Assembly: GCF_014196715.1 (NCBI RefSeq)
Contig: NZ_JACIEF010000004.1
Location: 186,001-250,000 of the forward strand
Direction of reading: 5' to 3'
DNA from: Pedobacter zeae
GTDB taxonomy: Bacteria; Bacteroidota; Bacteroidia; Sphingobacteriales; Sphingobacteriaceae
Length of the DNA: 64,000 bases
A model generated the notes under the pieces. That model ran no database searches. It saw only the letters and a list, made by a program, of their open reading frames with translations, and was not told where the DNA came from. The position numbers and the translations under genes are program-made. How positions within the stretch are numbered: the stretch's first letter is position 1; each line of letters starts with the position of its first letter. Positions 53,282-61,513 of the stretch are shown in pieces.

Positions 53282-54955
53282 ATGGCCTTAGATAAGAAAA
53301 GCAGTTACCGCAAAAACTTCTCATTAGGTGTAACTTTCATTGTACTCATTTCTATTCTTTTTATCCTGTCGCTTTTTCTTGCATTCAACTACAGCAAAAA
53401 ATCGATAGAGAACGACTTCGTTTCTGAGAAGGTAAACGTGCTGGAGCAGAGTATTAAGCCTTACAACGATTTTTTTCAGAACAAAATGCCGGAGATTTCT
53501 TATTACAATGGTTATTTGGATTCCTCTACCGCATCGAAGTTTGTAGATACGCTGATGTTAAAATATCCTTTTATCTCTAAGGTTACTTTTTACGATACAG
53601 AGGTTAAAAATGTGCCGGTTAAGGATGGGATCAACGCCAATCACCTGGGTATAGGCCCAAAATCAATTTACCAATTTGGTAAGGGTGTTAAGCCCGATTC
53701 CGTAAAACTTTATTCTGAAGATGATACCCGGTCTTTTGCCGTAGGGAGCGATTTTAATGCGATAGCGATCAAACTGGCCACTTTTGTTGAAGACCTCGAT
53801 ACGGCTTCGGTACCCACCCAGGAAGAACTCTTTACCAATTTTTCTATTGTTAACTCCAGCGAAAATAAAATTACCTACCTTAATATTCCCAGGCGTGCCG
53901 ATTTAAGGATTTATAAAGATATGATCAGGCGTAAGCTTAACCCTGCTCCTGTTTACCCGCAGGATATACTGGTTTTTAAGCTGGATGCGCACCGGATAAA
54001 AATCGTTAACACCAGGCCTTCCTTGTATCAGACCATCAGGATAGAGCCGCTTACTTACGACCCGATAGATACTTCAGATGAAAATATTACCACTGAAATA
54101 GCCCTACCGGGGGCATTTTCTGATTTTAAGCTTTACCTTATTTCATCTAAATCTTACATTAAAAAAGAGATTTTTATTTACTTTATGCCAATAGCACTCA
54201 TCTTGTTATTGGTATATGGTGTACTGTTATTGGTCGCTTTTTTAATTTACCGTAACCTCAACATTAACAGTAAGATGTTCAAGTTGCAGTACGATTTTGT
54301 AAATAACCTTACGCACGAGTTTAAAACACCCGTAAGTGTAATTAAAATCGCCGGAAACAATATTAAAAGCGCGCCTGCGCTTAGCCACAAAGAACAACAG
54401 TTATACGGCAAAATACTCGATGAAGAGGCTGATAAGCTGAACGGCCTGATGAACAAACTGCTGGCTTTTACGCAGATCGAAAACAAATCGATCAAGTTGA
54501 ACCAGGAAGAGGTAAATATTGTCGATTTTATCGAAAGTACCATCGAATCGCATACCTTAAAGCATCCCGATTTTAAAATTACTTACGAGGTAAGTGGCTT
54601 TAAAACCTTTATTACCGATCCGGTACTATTAGGGAGCTTGTTCGATAACCTGGCAGAAAATGCGTACAAATATTCGAAGCCTGAACAAAAGAAACTGCAC
54701 ATCAGTGCAAAACTGATTAAAGGCGTGCTGGTGCTTCGCTTTACCGATAAAGGAATCGGTATCCCGTCATCAGAATTAAACAATATATTTAAGAAGTTTT
54801 TCAGGATACAGAATGAATATAATCAAATGGGCAGTGTTGGCCTGGGTTTGGCATTCTGCAAAGAACTGGTTAACTTTATGGAAGGAGAAATTACTGTAAA
54901 GAGTAAGGTAGGGAGTGGCACAGAATTTAAAATTGTGCTGCCTTATAATAGTTAA
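53282..54955 (+). CDS. Sensor histidine kinase
   Basis: A 557-residue kinase. Two transmembrane helices (about 17-37 and 300-323) enclose a large periplasmic sensor domain of about 260 residues with no recognised fold. The H box NLTHEFKTPVSV has His345. The N box NLAENAYKYS, G1 FTDKGIGIP, F box KKFFRIQ and G2 GSVGLGLAFCK are intact. It begins two bases after the S9-like lipoprotein gene; the response regulator follows 92 bases on, after a short phrase-like repeat. The three genes form a likely signalling unit. Confidence 0.93.
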   Translation: MALDKKSSYRKNFSLGVTFIVLISILFILSLFLAFNYSKKSIENDFVSEKVNVLEQSIKPYNDFFQNKMPEISYYNGYLDSSTASKFVDTLMLKYPFISKVTFYDTEVKNVPVKDGINANHLGIGPKSIYQFGKGVKPDSVKLYSEDDTRSFAVGSDFNAIAIKLATFVEDLDTASVPTQEELFTNFSIVNSSENKITYLNIPRRADLRIYKDMIRRKLNPAPVYPQDILVFKLDAHRIKIVNTRPSLYQTIRIEPLTYDPIDTSDENITTEIALPGAFSDFKLYLISSKSYIKKEIFIYFMPIALILLLVYGVLLLVAFLIYRNLNINSKMFKLQYDFVNNLTHEFKTPVSVIKIAGNNIKSAPALSHKEQQLYGKILDEEADKLNGLMNKLLAFTQIENKSIKLNQEEVNIVDFIESTIESHTLKHPDFKITYEVSGFKTFITDPVLLGSLFDNLAENAYKYSKPEQKKLHISAKLIKGVLVLRFTDKGIGIPSSELNNIFKKFFRIQNEYNQMGSVGLGLAFCKELVNFMEGEITVKSKVGSGTEFKIVLPYNS

Positions 54956-55047
54956 ATTTAGGAGTTGGAAAGTTAAAGGTTGGAAGGTTGTAAAGTTAAC
55001 CTTTAAACATGGCAACGTTTCAACATTACAATGTAACACACACATAA

Positions 55048-55737
55048 ATGTCTAAAGAAGTAAAAATATTAATTGTAGAAGATGATGAAAATCTTCGCTT
55101 TCTGGTAGCACACCGTTTAAAGGCCGAAGGTTATACTGTGCTTGAAGCAAATGATGGCGAGGCCGGAGAAAGAATGATTTTAGCCGATCAGCCTGATATT
55201 GTTTTGCTGGACTGGATGATGCCAGGTAAACAAGGTGCCGAAGTTTGTGAGAACGTACGTAAACAGGGTTTCGAAAACCTCGTGATTATGATGACCGCAA
55301 AGGCCCAGGATGTAGATAAAATTGATGCGTATAATTTTGGTGCATCAGATTATATCACCAAACCCTTTAATATGGATGTTCTGGTTGCCATGTTGGAGAG
55401 CAAGGTTAAGTTTATCGTGAATAAGGATACTGCCGAAATCCACCGTTTTGGTAATATGGAGCATCATCCCAACATTCATACGCTGTTTAGGGATGGAAAG
55501 AAAATCGAATTAACCATATTGGAAAACCGGATCCTCCTGTATTTCTTACGTAACCCAGGCAAAGTAATCAACCGCGACGAACTGATGCTGGTGGTGTGGG
55601 GATACAACTCTGATGTAAATACCCGTACGCTTGATATGCACATTGTACGCTTGCGTAAAAAGATAGAATTGAATCCTGATAATCCGCAGTTGCTGCAAAC
55701 GGTGAGGGGAGTAGGTTATCGCTTTAATGCGGGATAA
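55048..55737 (+). CDS. OmpR-family response regulator
   Basis: A 229-residue regulator. The receiver domain has IVEDDEN with the acidic pair, phosphorylation at Asp55 (IVLLDWMMPG), and the conserved Lys in DYITKPFN. The C-terminal winged helix shows ELTILENRILLYFLRNPGKVINRDELM and TVRGVGYRF. It is the natural partner of the kinase just upstream. Target genes not visible. Confidence 0.95.
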   Translation: MSKEVKILIVEDDENLRFLVAHRLKAEGYTVLEANDGEAGERMILADQPDIVLLDWMMPGKQGAEVCENVRKQGFENLVIMMTAKAQDVDKIDAYNFGASDYITKPFNMDVLVAMLESKVKFIVNKDTAEIHRFGNMEHHPNIHTLFRDGKKIELTILENRILLYFLRNPGKVINRDELMLVVWGYNSDVNTRTLDMHIVRLRKKIELNPDNPQLLQTVRGVGYRFNAG

Positions 55738-55780
55738 ACAGAAATCGTCATTTCGACTACAGTGGAGAAATCTAATTGTG

Positions 55781-55838
55781 CCGTCAGATGTTACCATCTG
55801 ACGGTTTATTAAATATTTGTCAGGTGGCAGCATCTGAC
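55781..55838. repeat. Pair of related hairpins after the response regulator
   Basis: CCGTCAGATG-ttac-CATCTGACGG (perfect 10-base arms, 55781-55804), followed by tttattaaatattt, then GTCAGGTG-gcag-CATCTGAC (55819-55838, one mismatch). The first may serve as terminator of the kinase/regulator transcript. Both look like copies of one dispersed palindrome. Confidence 0.7.
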
Positions 55839-55934
55839 ACCATTACAACATAAGTTTGTCATTCTGAGCTTGTCGGGGAATCTTTTTGTAAGCATTTCGA
55901 CAGGCTCAATGTGACATCTATTTACTTGGAATAT

Positions 55935-57197
55935 TTATGCCCTTTTTAAAGTGAATATGGTAATTTCCGGTAAAATACCAACCCTGCCCGGGTAACCTAA
56001 AAAGCCATAGCCCACATTCACATACAGCTGTTGTTTTTGCTCCTGATATAAACCTGCCCATTCTTTATAAATGTATTGTACAGGGCTCCATTGGTATTCT
56101 TTTAAACGTACACCAAACTGCATACCGTGTGTATGACCGCTAAACATGGCATCAATCTGTGGATATTTCTGTAAAACTTCTCCGCGCCAGTGCGAAGGAT
56201 CGTGACTTAATAAGAGTTTTACCGGTAAATCATCTGTATTTTTAACCGCAAGCTCCATTTTTCCGTATTTAGGAAAACGGCCCATGCCCCAGTTTTCAAT
56301 ACCTAAAATTCCGATTTCTTCTCCATCTACTTTTAACCTGCGGTTTTCGTTCATCAAAAGGTCGTAACCCATTATTTTGTGTACCTCAACCATATCTTTA
56401 AGGTTTTTTACCTTGGCAGGGGAAGATTCCTTGCCAAAATAATAATCGCCATAATCGTGGTTACCTAGCGATGAATATACCCCCAATGGAGCTTTTACTT
56501 TCGAAAATATATCCTGGTAATCCCTTACTTCGTTGGTAAGGTTGTTTACTAAATCGCCGGTAAAAAAAATAAAATCAGGTTTTTCGCCCAACAACATTTC
56601 AACACCACCCTTTACAGCTGTTTTGTTGTAAAAACTTCCTGAGTGGATATCCGAAATCTGGCCCAAAGTAATACCATCAAATGCTTTCGGCAGGTTTGGG
56701 AGGATTAAATTTACCCTTCGTACCTGATAGTCATAGGCACCAGAAATTATACCCCAGCTTAACGAAGTTAAAGGAATGGCAGCGGCCGCCAATCCGGCCT
56801 TAACCAAAAATTCTGATCGCGAAATCGGTTCTGCAGTTGTAGATGGTGCTGTTTGCGCGGCAGTTGCACTTTTACCCGTTTGATTTCTTCTGAAAATTTT
56901 AATAAACAACCTGCGTAAATCATCCAGTATCAGAAAGGGTAAAGTGGCCAGCTTACAGGCTACGGTTAAAAAGAAAGCAACTAAAATGATGGCCCTTAAC
57001 GTAAGGAAAAGATTAAGGTAAATGCCACAGAATACGCCAATAATCAATAACGTGCTGTACGTCCAGTAGGCAATGCCGAACGCTTTTTTTGTGCCAGGTT
57101 TCCATTTTTTAAAAACCGCAATAATGGCTTTAAAACAGTAAATATCAAATGCAAGAATAAAAATGCAGGCGGCAATAATAAAAGGTAATCTTCCCAT
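55935..57197 (-). CDS. Membrane-anchored calcineurin-like metallophosphatase
   Basis: A 420-residue protein. Three or four hydrophobic helices at residues 5-115, a basic stretch, a Thr/Ala linker, another hydrophobic segment (SRSEFLVKAGLAAAAIPL, like a degenerate Tat signal with one Arg), then a metallophosphatase domain. Metal motifs: GQISDIHSGSF, FTGDLVNN, LGNHDYGD and FSGHTHGMQFG. This resembles YkuE-type phosphohydrolases, some of which act on UDP-diacylglucosamine-like lipids; the substrate here is unknown. Leftward, downstream of the MoxR terminator. Confidence 0.85.
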   Translation of the reverse strand: MGRLPFIIAACIFILAFDIYCFKAIIAVFKKWKPGTKKAFGIAYWTYSTLLIIGVFCGIYLNLFLTLRAIILVAFFLTVACKLATLPFLILDDLRRLFIKIFRRNQTGKSATAAQTAPSTTAEPISRSEFLVKAGLAAAAIPLTSLSWGIISGAYDYQVRRVNLILPNLPKAFDGITLGQISDIHSGSFYNKTAVKGGVEMLLGEKPDFIFFTGDLVNNLTNEVRDYQDIFSKVKAPLGVYSSLGNHDYGDYYFGKESSPAKVKNLKDMVEVHKIMGYDLLMNENRRLKVDGEEIGILGIENWGMGRFPKYGKMELAVKNTDDLPVKLLLSHDPSHWRGEVLQKYPQIDAMFSGHTHGMQFGVRLKEYQWSPVQYIYKEWAGLYQEQKQQLYVNVGYGFLGYPGRVGILPEITIFTLKRA

Positions 57198-57210
57198 TAT
57201 ATTCGGGTTT

Positions 57211-57265
57211 ATAAATAAAAAGCTTTGGTAAATTCTTCTTTTTAAAAGAAGAATTTACCAAAGCT
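57211..57265 (-). terminator. Long perfect inverted-repeat terminator after the MoxR-like gene
   Basis: Arms 57221-57242 and 57244-57265 are exact inverse complements, 22 bases each, with a TTTAAA centre. On the minus strand the stem is followed by TTTTATTTAT. It lies 23 bases past the MoxR-like stop and upstream of the metallophosphatase start. Confidence 0.88.
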
Positions 57266-57288
57266 AATCAAATTAGAGAAATTCAATA

Positions 57289-58776
57289 TTATCTGAAATC
57301 GTCTTCATCCTCTTCTTCATCAAATTCGGCATTAAATAAACTGCCAAACATATCGGAGAAGCCGAAGCCGCCATTTAAAAAGTTTTTGCTCAATTGTGAA
57401 TATTCAGCTAAGCCATGTAATACAAATTCCATTAAAAGTAACGTTTGGTTTTCGCTTAATTTAGGATGAAACTTCTTCACCAGATCGTATAGACCTGGCA
57501 CCAGCATCAGTACCTTTTTATATTGCGCATTGCTCAAAGTATCCGTTACATCAACATTGTGGCCGTCAGTAAACCATTCGGTTACTTCGGTATATGGGTT
57601 AGCGGTTTTGGTTTTCTTGGCTTTTTCAGGATCCGGGAAATAGCGGGCAAATAACGTTTTAACCGCTTTGCCAATTAAGGTGGTCGCTACGTGCGCCGGT
57701 CCTTCCAGTTCCCCTTCATAAACCAGTTCAATTTTACCGGTTATGGCGGGGATAATCCCGGCCAGATCAGCCAGGCGTACGAAAGTATTTTTCTCGCCTG
57801 CGATCAGCATCCTTCTTTCGGCAGTGCTGATTAAATTTTCGTAGGCAGAAATGGTTAACCTGGCTGATACACCCGATTTTTGATCGATATACTCACTTTT
57901 ACGGGCTTCGAAAGCAATCTGCTCTACCAGGTCTTTCAATAAGCCATCGGCTTCGATATTGGTTTTTTGCTCTGCAGTAAGTTTGGCCTCCTGAAAAGTA
58001 ATTTTACGGGAAATCTCGATACTTTTTGGATAGTGGGTTAAAATCTGGCTTTCGATCCGGTCTTTCAGCGGTGTAACGATACTTCCACGATTGGTATAAT
58101 CTTCAGGGTTTGCGGTAAACACAAACTGGATATCCAGGGGTAAGCGCAATTTGAATCCACGGATTTGTATATCTTTTTCCTGCAGCATGTTAAACAAGGC
58201 TACCTGTATGCGGGCCTGTAAATCGGGCAACTCGTTAATCACGAAAATGCTGCGGTGAGCACGCGGAATTAAGCCAAAGTGGATTACACGCTCATCATTA
58301 TAGGTTAACTTTAAGGTAGCGGCCTTAATGGGGTCAACATCACCAATTAAATCGGCAACAGTAACATCAGGTGTGGCCAGTTTTTCGGTATATCTTTCGC
58401 TGCGGTGCAGCCAGGCAATTTCGGTGTCGTCACCTTTGGTAGCGATTTCATTTTTGGCGTACCACGAAATCGGATTCATCGGATCATCAAAAATCTCACT
58501 CCCGGCAACATAGGGCACATATTCATCCAGTAAATTTACCATTAAACGGGCAATACGTGTTTTTGCCTGCCCGCGTAACCCCAATAATAGGATGTTATGG
58601 CGCGATAATATAGCCGTTTGGAGCTCGGGAATTACCGTTTCATCGTAGCCAATAATGCCTTCAAATTCCGTTTTTTTATCGCGCAACACTTTAATTAAAT
58701 TCGCTCTAAGTTCTTCTTTTACAGATCTTGATTTATATCCTTTGGTTTTTAATTCGCCTAATGTGGTGTTTTGCAT
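57289..58776 (-). CDS. MoxR/magnesium-chelatase-like AAA+ ATPase
   Basis: A 495-residue AAA+ protein. Walker A is GLRGQAKT (residues 66-73). The Walker B region reads SIFVINELPDL, with Asn in place of the usual Asp before Glu. Sensor-like FVFTANPEDYTNRG follows, with RIESQILTHYP downstream. The C-terminus is acidic (DEEEDEDDF). These ATPases work with VWA proteins as chaperones that insert metals or remodel complexes; a VWA gene lies 112 bases upstream on the same strand. Client unknown. Confidence 0.85.
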   Translation of the reverse strand: MQNTTLGELKTKGYKSRSVKEELRANLIKVLRDKKTEFEGIIGYDETVIPELQTAILSRHNILLLGLRGQAKTRIARLMVNLLDEYVPYVAGSEIFDDPMNPISWYAKNEIATKGDDTEIAWLHRSERYTEKLATPDVTVADLIGDVDPIKAATLKLTYNDERVIHFGLIPRAHRSIFVINELPDLQARIQVALFNMLQEKDIQIRGFKLRLPLDIQFVFTANPEDYTNRGSIVTPLKDRIESQILTHYPKSIEISRKITFQEAKLTAEQKTNIEADGLLKDLVEQIAFEARKSEYIDQKSGVSARLTISAYENLISTAERRMLIAGEKNTFVRLADLAGIIPAITGKIELVYEGELEGPAHVATTLIGKAVKTLFARYFPDPEKAKKTKTANPYTEVTEWFTDGHNVDVTDTLSNAQYKKVLMLVPGLYDLVKKFHPKLSENQTLLLMEFVLHGLAEYSQLSKNFLNGGFGFSDMFGSLFNAEFDEEEDEDDFR

Positions 58777-58887
58777 CTTTTAAAATGGGTTTATAGTTGA
58801 GTCCGAAGTCCGAAAGTCTGAGGTCCGGAGATTTAGCGCAATTTTCTGAGGCGCTATATCTTCTGACTTCCGACTAAAAACTTCAGA

Positions 58888-59985
58888 CTATTTAACTGTC
58901 TTACGTCTGTTCTTAATGTAATCTTCAAAAATATATTCACCTAAGCCATTTAATGAGCTATAAAAAGCCCTGCCGCCGTTAATTTCAGTAAACTGCCTGA
59001 CAAACTGTTGCAGGTATGGGTCTTTGGCAATCATAAATGTGGTGATCGGTATTTTTAAGCGTTTACATTGCGCTGCCATGTTTAAGGTTTTGTTGATTAC
59101 TTTTCTATCCAGACCCATACTGTTTTTATAATATTTTCCATTTTCTTTCAGGCAGGTTGGTTTGCCATCCGTAATCATAAAAATCTGCTTGTTATGGGTT
59201 TTTCTGCGGCGGAGCAGATCTGCGGCCAGTTCCAAACCCGCATAGGTATTGGTATGGTAAGGACCAACCTGTAAATAGGGGAGGTCTTTCAGGCTAATTG
59301 GCCACGCATCATTTCCGAAAACGACAATGTCTAAAGTATCTTTAGGGTACTTTGTTTTAATCAGTTCTGCAAGTGCCATGGCAACTTTTTTAGCGGGGGT
59401 AATGCGGTCTTCGCCATATAAGATCATGGAATGCGAAATGTCGATCATCAATACTGTAGAGGTTAAGGTTTTAAAATCCTTTTCCTCCACTTCCAGATCG
59501 CGGTCGGTAAGGGTGAAATCACTGATGCCATGGTTAACCTGCGCATTTTGGATAGAAGCAGTCATATCGATCTGATCCAGGCTATCGCCAAAATTATATT
59601 CCCGCCTGTCGGCATTTTTCTCTTCGCCTATGCCCGACCGGTTGCTGTTATGGTTACCACGCCCAGATTTTTTAAGTTTACCAAAAATTTCATCCAGGGC
59701 AGATTTTCGGATGGTCTGTTCCGTTTTGGCCGTAATTTTAAATGCCCCCGATTGGTTGTCTTCGGTAAGGTAACCTTTATCTTTGAGATCGTCGATAAAA
59801 TTACCGATGCCGTAATCGTTATTGGTTAATTTATATTGTTTATCGAGTTCGTTTAGCCAGCTCAGCGCCTCTGCCGCATCTCCAGCCGTATAATTCAGCA
59901 GTTCGCTAAATAATTTCAGCAACTCCTCGAACCCGCCTTTCGGCGCATCTCCGGGCTTATAATCAGAAAAACGAAAACCTCTCAT
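58888..59985 (-). CDS. VWA-domain protein (CoxE-like partner of the MoxR ATPase)
   Basis: A 365-residue protein. A helical N-terminal half with a polar Asn/Gly/Arg-rich linker (about residues 128-150) leads to a von Willebrand A domain with an intact MIDAS: LMIDISHSM (DxSxS), the middle Thr region NTYAGLELAADLL, and MITDGKP. No signal peptide, so cytoplasmic. Paired with the MoxR-like ATPase, in a transcript ended by the 22-bp hairpin. Confidence 0.85.
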   Translation of the reverse strand: MRGFRFSDYKPGDAPKGGFEELLKLFSELLNYTAGDAAEALSWLNELDKQYKLTNNDYGIGNFIDDLKDKGYLTEDNQSGAFKITAKTEQTIRKSALDEIFGKLKKSGRGNHNSNRSGIGEEKNADRREYNFGDSLDQIDMTASIQNAQVNHGISDFTLTDRDLEVEEKDFKTLTSTVLMIDISHSMILYGEDRITPAKKVAMALAELIKTKYPKDTLDIVVFGNDAWPISLKDLPYLQVGPYHTNTYAGLELAADLLRRRKTHNKQIFMITDGKPTCLKENGKYYKNSMGLDRKVINKTLNMAAQCKRLKIPITTFMIAKDPYLQQFVRQFTEINGGRAFYSSLNGLGEYIFEDYIKNRRKTVK

Positions 59986-60075
59986 GTGCTTGTATTAACG
60001 ATTTACCGAAGATAAAAGTTTCGTTCTGTAATAATTTAAGCGCGGTGTCATATTTAAGGAGAATACAGACCACTC

Positions 60076-60090
60076 AGGTTTTAAAAACCT
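60076..60090. repeat. Short palindrome after the PfkB kinase gene
   Basis: AGGTTTT-A-AAAACCT, a perfect 15-base palindrome, next to ataaggtcttataaactt. The related text agaccttataggt also occurs at 34591-34604, so this is probably another dispersed phrase. Confidence 0.45.
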
Positions 60091-60106
60091 ATAAGGTCTT
60101 ATAAAC

Positions 60107-60994
60107 TTATCCCAGCGCCATGTGGTAAATCTTTTTGTTATAATCAGGGTTTGCTCCAGGTTGCGAAGCGACAAAAGCACCAACCTTACAGGCATTATCC
60201 AAAGTGGTTTCCATAGGGTAACCCTGCAGGTAGCAGGCAATAAACGTAGCTAAAAAGGCATCGCCGGCACCAACGGTATCGGCCACCTGAACTTTATAAC
60301 CGGCATGTTTAAACAATTTTCCATCTTTTAAAACGCAGGCCCCTTTATCGCCAAGCGTAAGGCAGATGATTTCAATATCGAACTGATTTGAAAGTTGTTT
60401 TAATAATTGCTCGTCGGTATTGCCGGTTAAACCAAACGATTCTTTTACCCAAACGATTTCATCTTCGTTTATTTTAAGCATATCAGCTTTTGCCAAAAGT
60501 TCACCGATGAGTTCTTTTGTATAAAATGGAGCCCTGAGGTTAATATCGAATATTTTGGTTTTCGCATGTGTTAAAAGTTCAAGAACCGTTTTTTTAGATT
60601 CCTCCTCCCGGCAGGTTAAACTGCAATACACTAAAGCATCTGCCTCTTTTACCGCCGTTATATTTTCTTCCGTAATGTTAATGGCGTCCCAGGCTACAGG
60701 CTGTTTAATGGTATAAGTGGCCTGATGGTGCTCATCGAGCTGAACCACAACCGTACTGGTTGGTAATTCGTGGTGGGTTTGAATTAAATTTGTAGAAAAA
60801 TGATTGCTGGCTAAAAAGTGCAGGAGTTCTTTGCCATTATCATCATCCCCAACGGCACTGATAAAATTACTTTCTATACTTTGTTTATGTAAATTAAGTG
60901 CAACGTTCATACTCGAGCCGCCAGCTTTTTTACCCTCCGGGAAAACATCCCAAAGTATTTCGCCAATTGTGATTACCTTATTTTGATTTTGCAT
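60107..60994 (-). CDS. PfkB-family carbohydrate kinase (fructokinase-like)
   Basis: A 295-residue sugar kinase. Start motif ITIGEILWDVFPEGKKAGGSSMNVALNL has the substrate-binding Gly-Gly. The C-terminal DTVGAGDAFLATF holds the catalytic Asp and anion hole. The GGSxxNVA form suits fructokinase; the true sugar is not certain. Fructose from the GH32 enzyme encoded at 14166 is a plausible source. Divergent from the NTF2-like gene. Confidence 0.85.
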   Translation of the reverse strand: MQNQNKVITIGEILWDVFPEGKKAGGSSMNVALNLHKQSIESNFISAVGDDDNGKELLHFLASNHFSTNLIQTHHELPTSTVVVQLDEHHQATYTIKQPVAWDAINITEENITAVKEADALVYCSLTCREEESKKTVLELLTHAKTKIFDINLRAPFYTKELIGELLAKADMLKINEDEIVWVKESFGLTGNTDEQLLKQLSNQFDIEIICLTLGDKGACVLKDGKLFKHAGYKVQVADTVGAGDAFLATFIACYLQGYPMETTLDNACKVGAFVASQPGANPDYNKKIYHMALG

Positions 60995-61087
60995 CTTTTT
61001 TGATAAAAACTGTAAATAACCAATTTTTAGCCATGGAACAAAATATTTTGTTTCATATCTTTAATTTTTATCAAAATTGTACTGATC

Positions 61088-61513
61088 ATGAAAAAAATAC
61101 TCTTTATTGCCTTCTTTTTTATTTCTTTAAGCAGTTATGCGCAAAACGCAAAGGATAGACAGGCTGTACTCAACTTACTCGAAAAACAAAGAACCGATTG
61201 GAATAAAGGTGACGTTGAAGCCTTTATGCAGGGGTATGAAAAATCAGATAGTTTACTCTTTGTAGGTAAAACCGGGCCAACTTATGGCTGGCAAAAAACA
61301 CTGGATAATTATAAGCGTGGCTATCCGGATAAATCTGCCATGGGATTTTTGGTGTTTGGGATAAAAAAAGTCGAATTTCTAAAACCCGATCTGGCTTTTG
61401 TGCTTGGCAGTTGGAATGTGAAGCGGGAAAAGGATGAATTAAAAGGATATTTTACACTTTTGATCAAAAAAATTAAGGGCGAGTGGAAGGTGATTGTTGA
61501 TCACAGCAGTTAA
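61088..61513 (+). CDS. Exported NTF2-like (DUF4440) protein
   Basis: A 141-residue protein with a signal peptide (MKKILFIAFFFISLSSYAQ) and an NTF2-like fold: VLNLLEKQRTDWNKGDVEAF, then WQKTLDNYKRGYPDKSAMG, and a closing GEWKVIVDHSS. The pattern matches DUF4440/SnoaL-like proteins of mostly unknown function. Its last four bases overlap the stop of the convergent S41-like gene. Confidence 0.78.
   Translation: MKKILFIAFFFISLSSYAQNAKDRQAVLNLLEKQRTDWNKGDVEAFMQGYEKSDSLLFVGKTGPTYGWQKTLDNYKRGYPDKSAMGFLVFGIKKVEFLKPDLAFVLGSWNVKREKDELKGYFTLLIKKIKGEWKVIVDHSS

Noticed and set aside
56770..56835. A Tat signal in the metallophosphatase (SRSEFLVKAG).
   Set aside because: Only one Arg is present and the segment is internal, after several membrane helices; it looks like a degenerate remnant rather than a working Tat signal.
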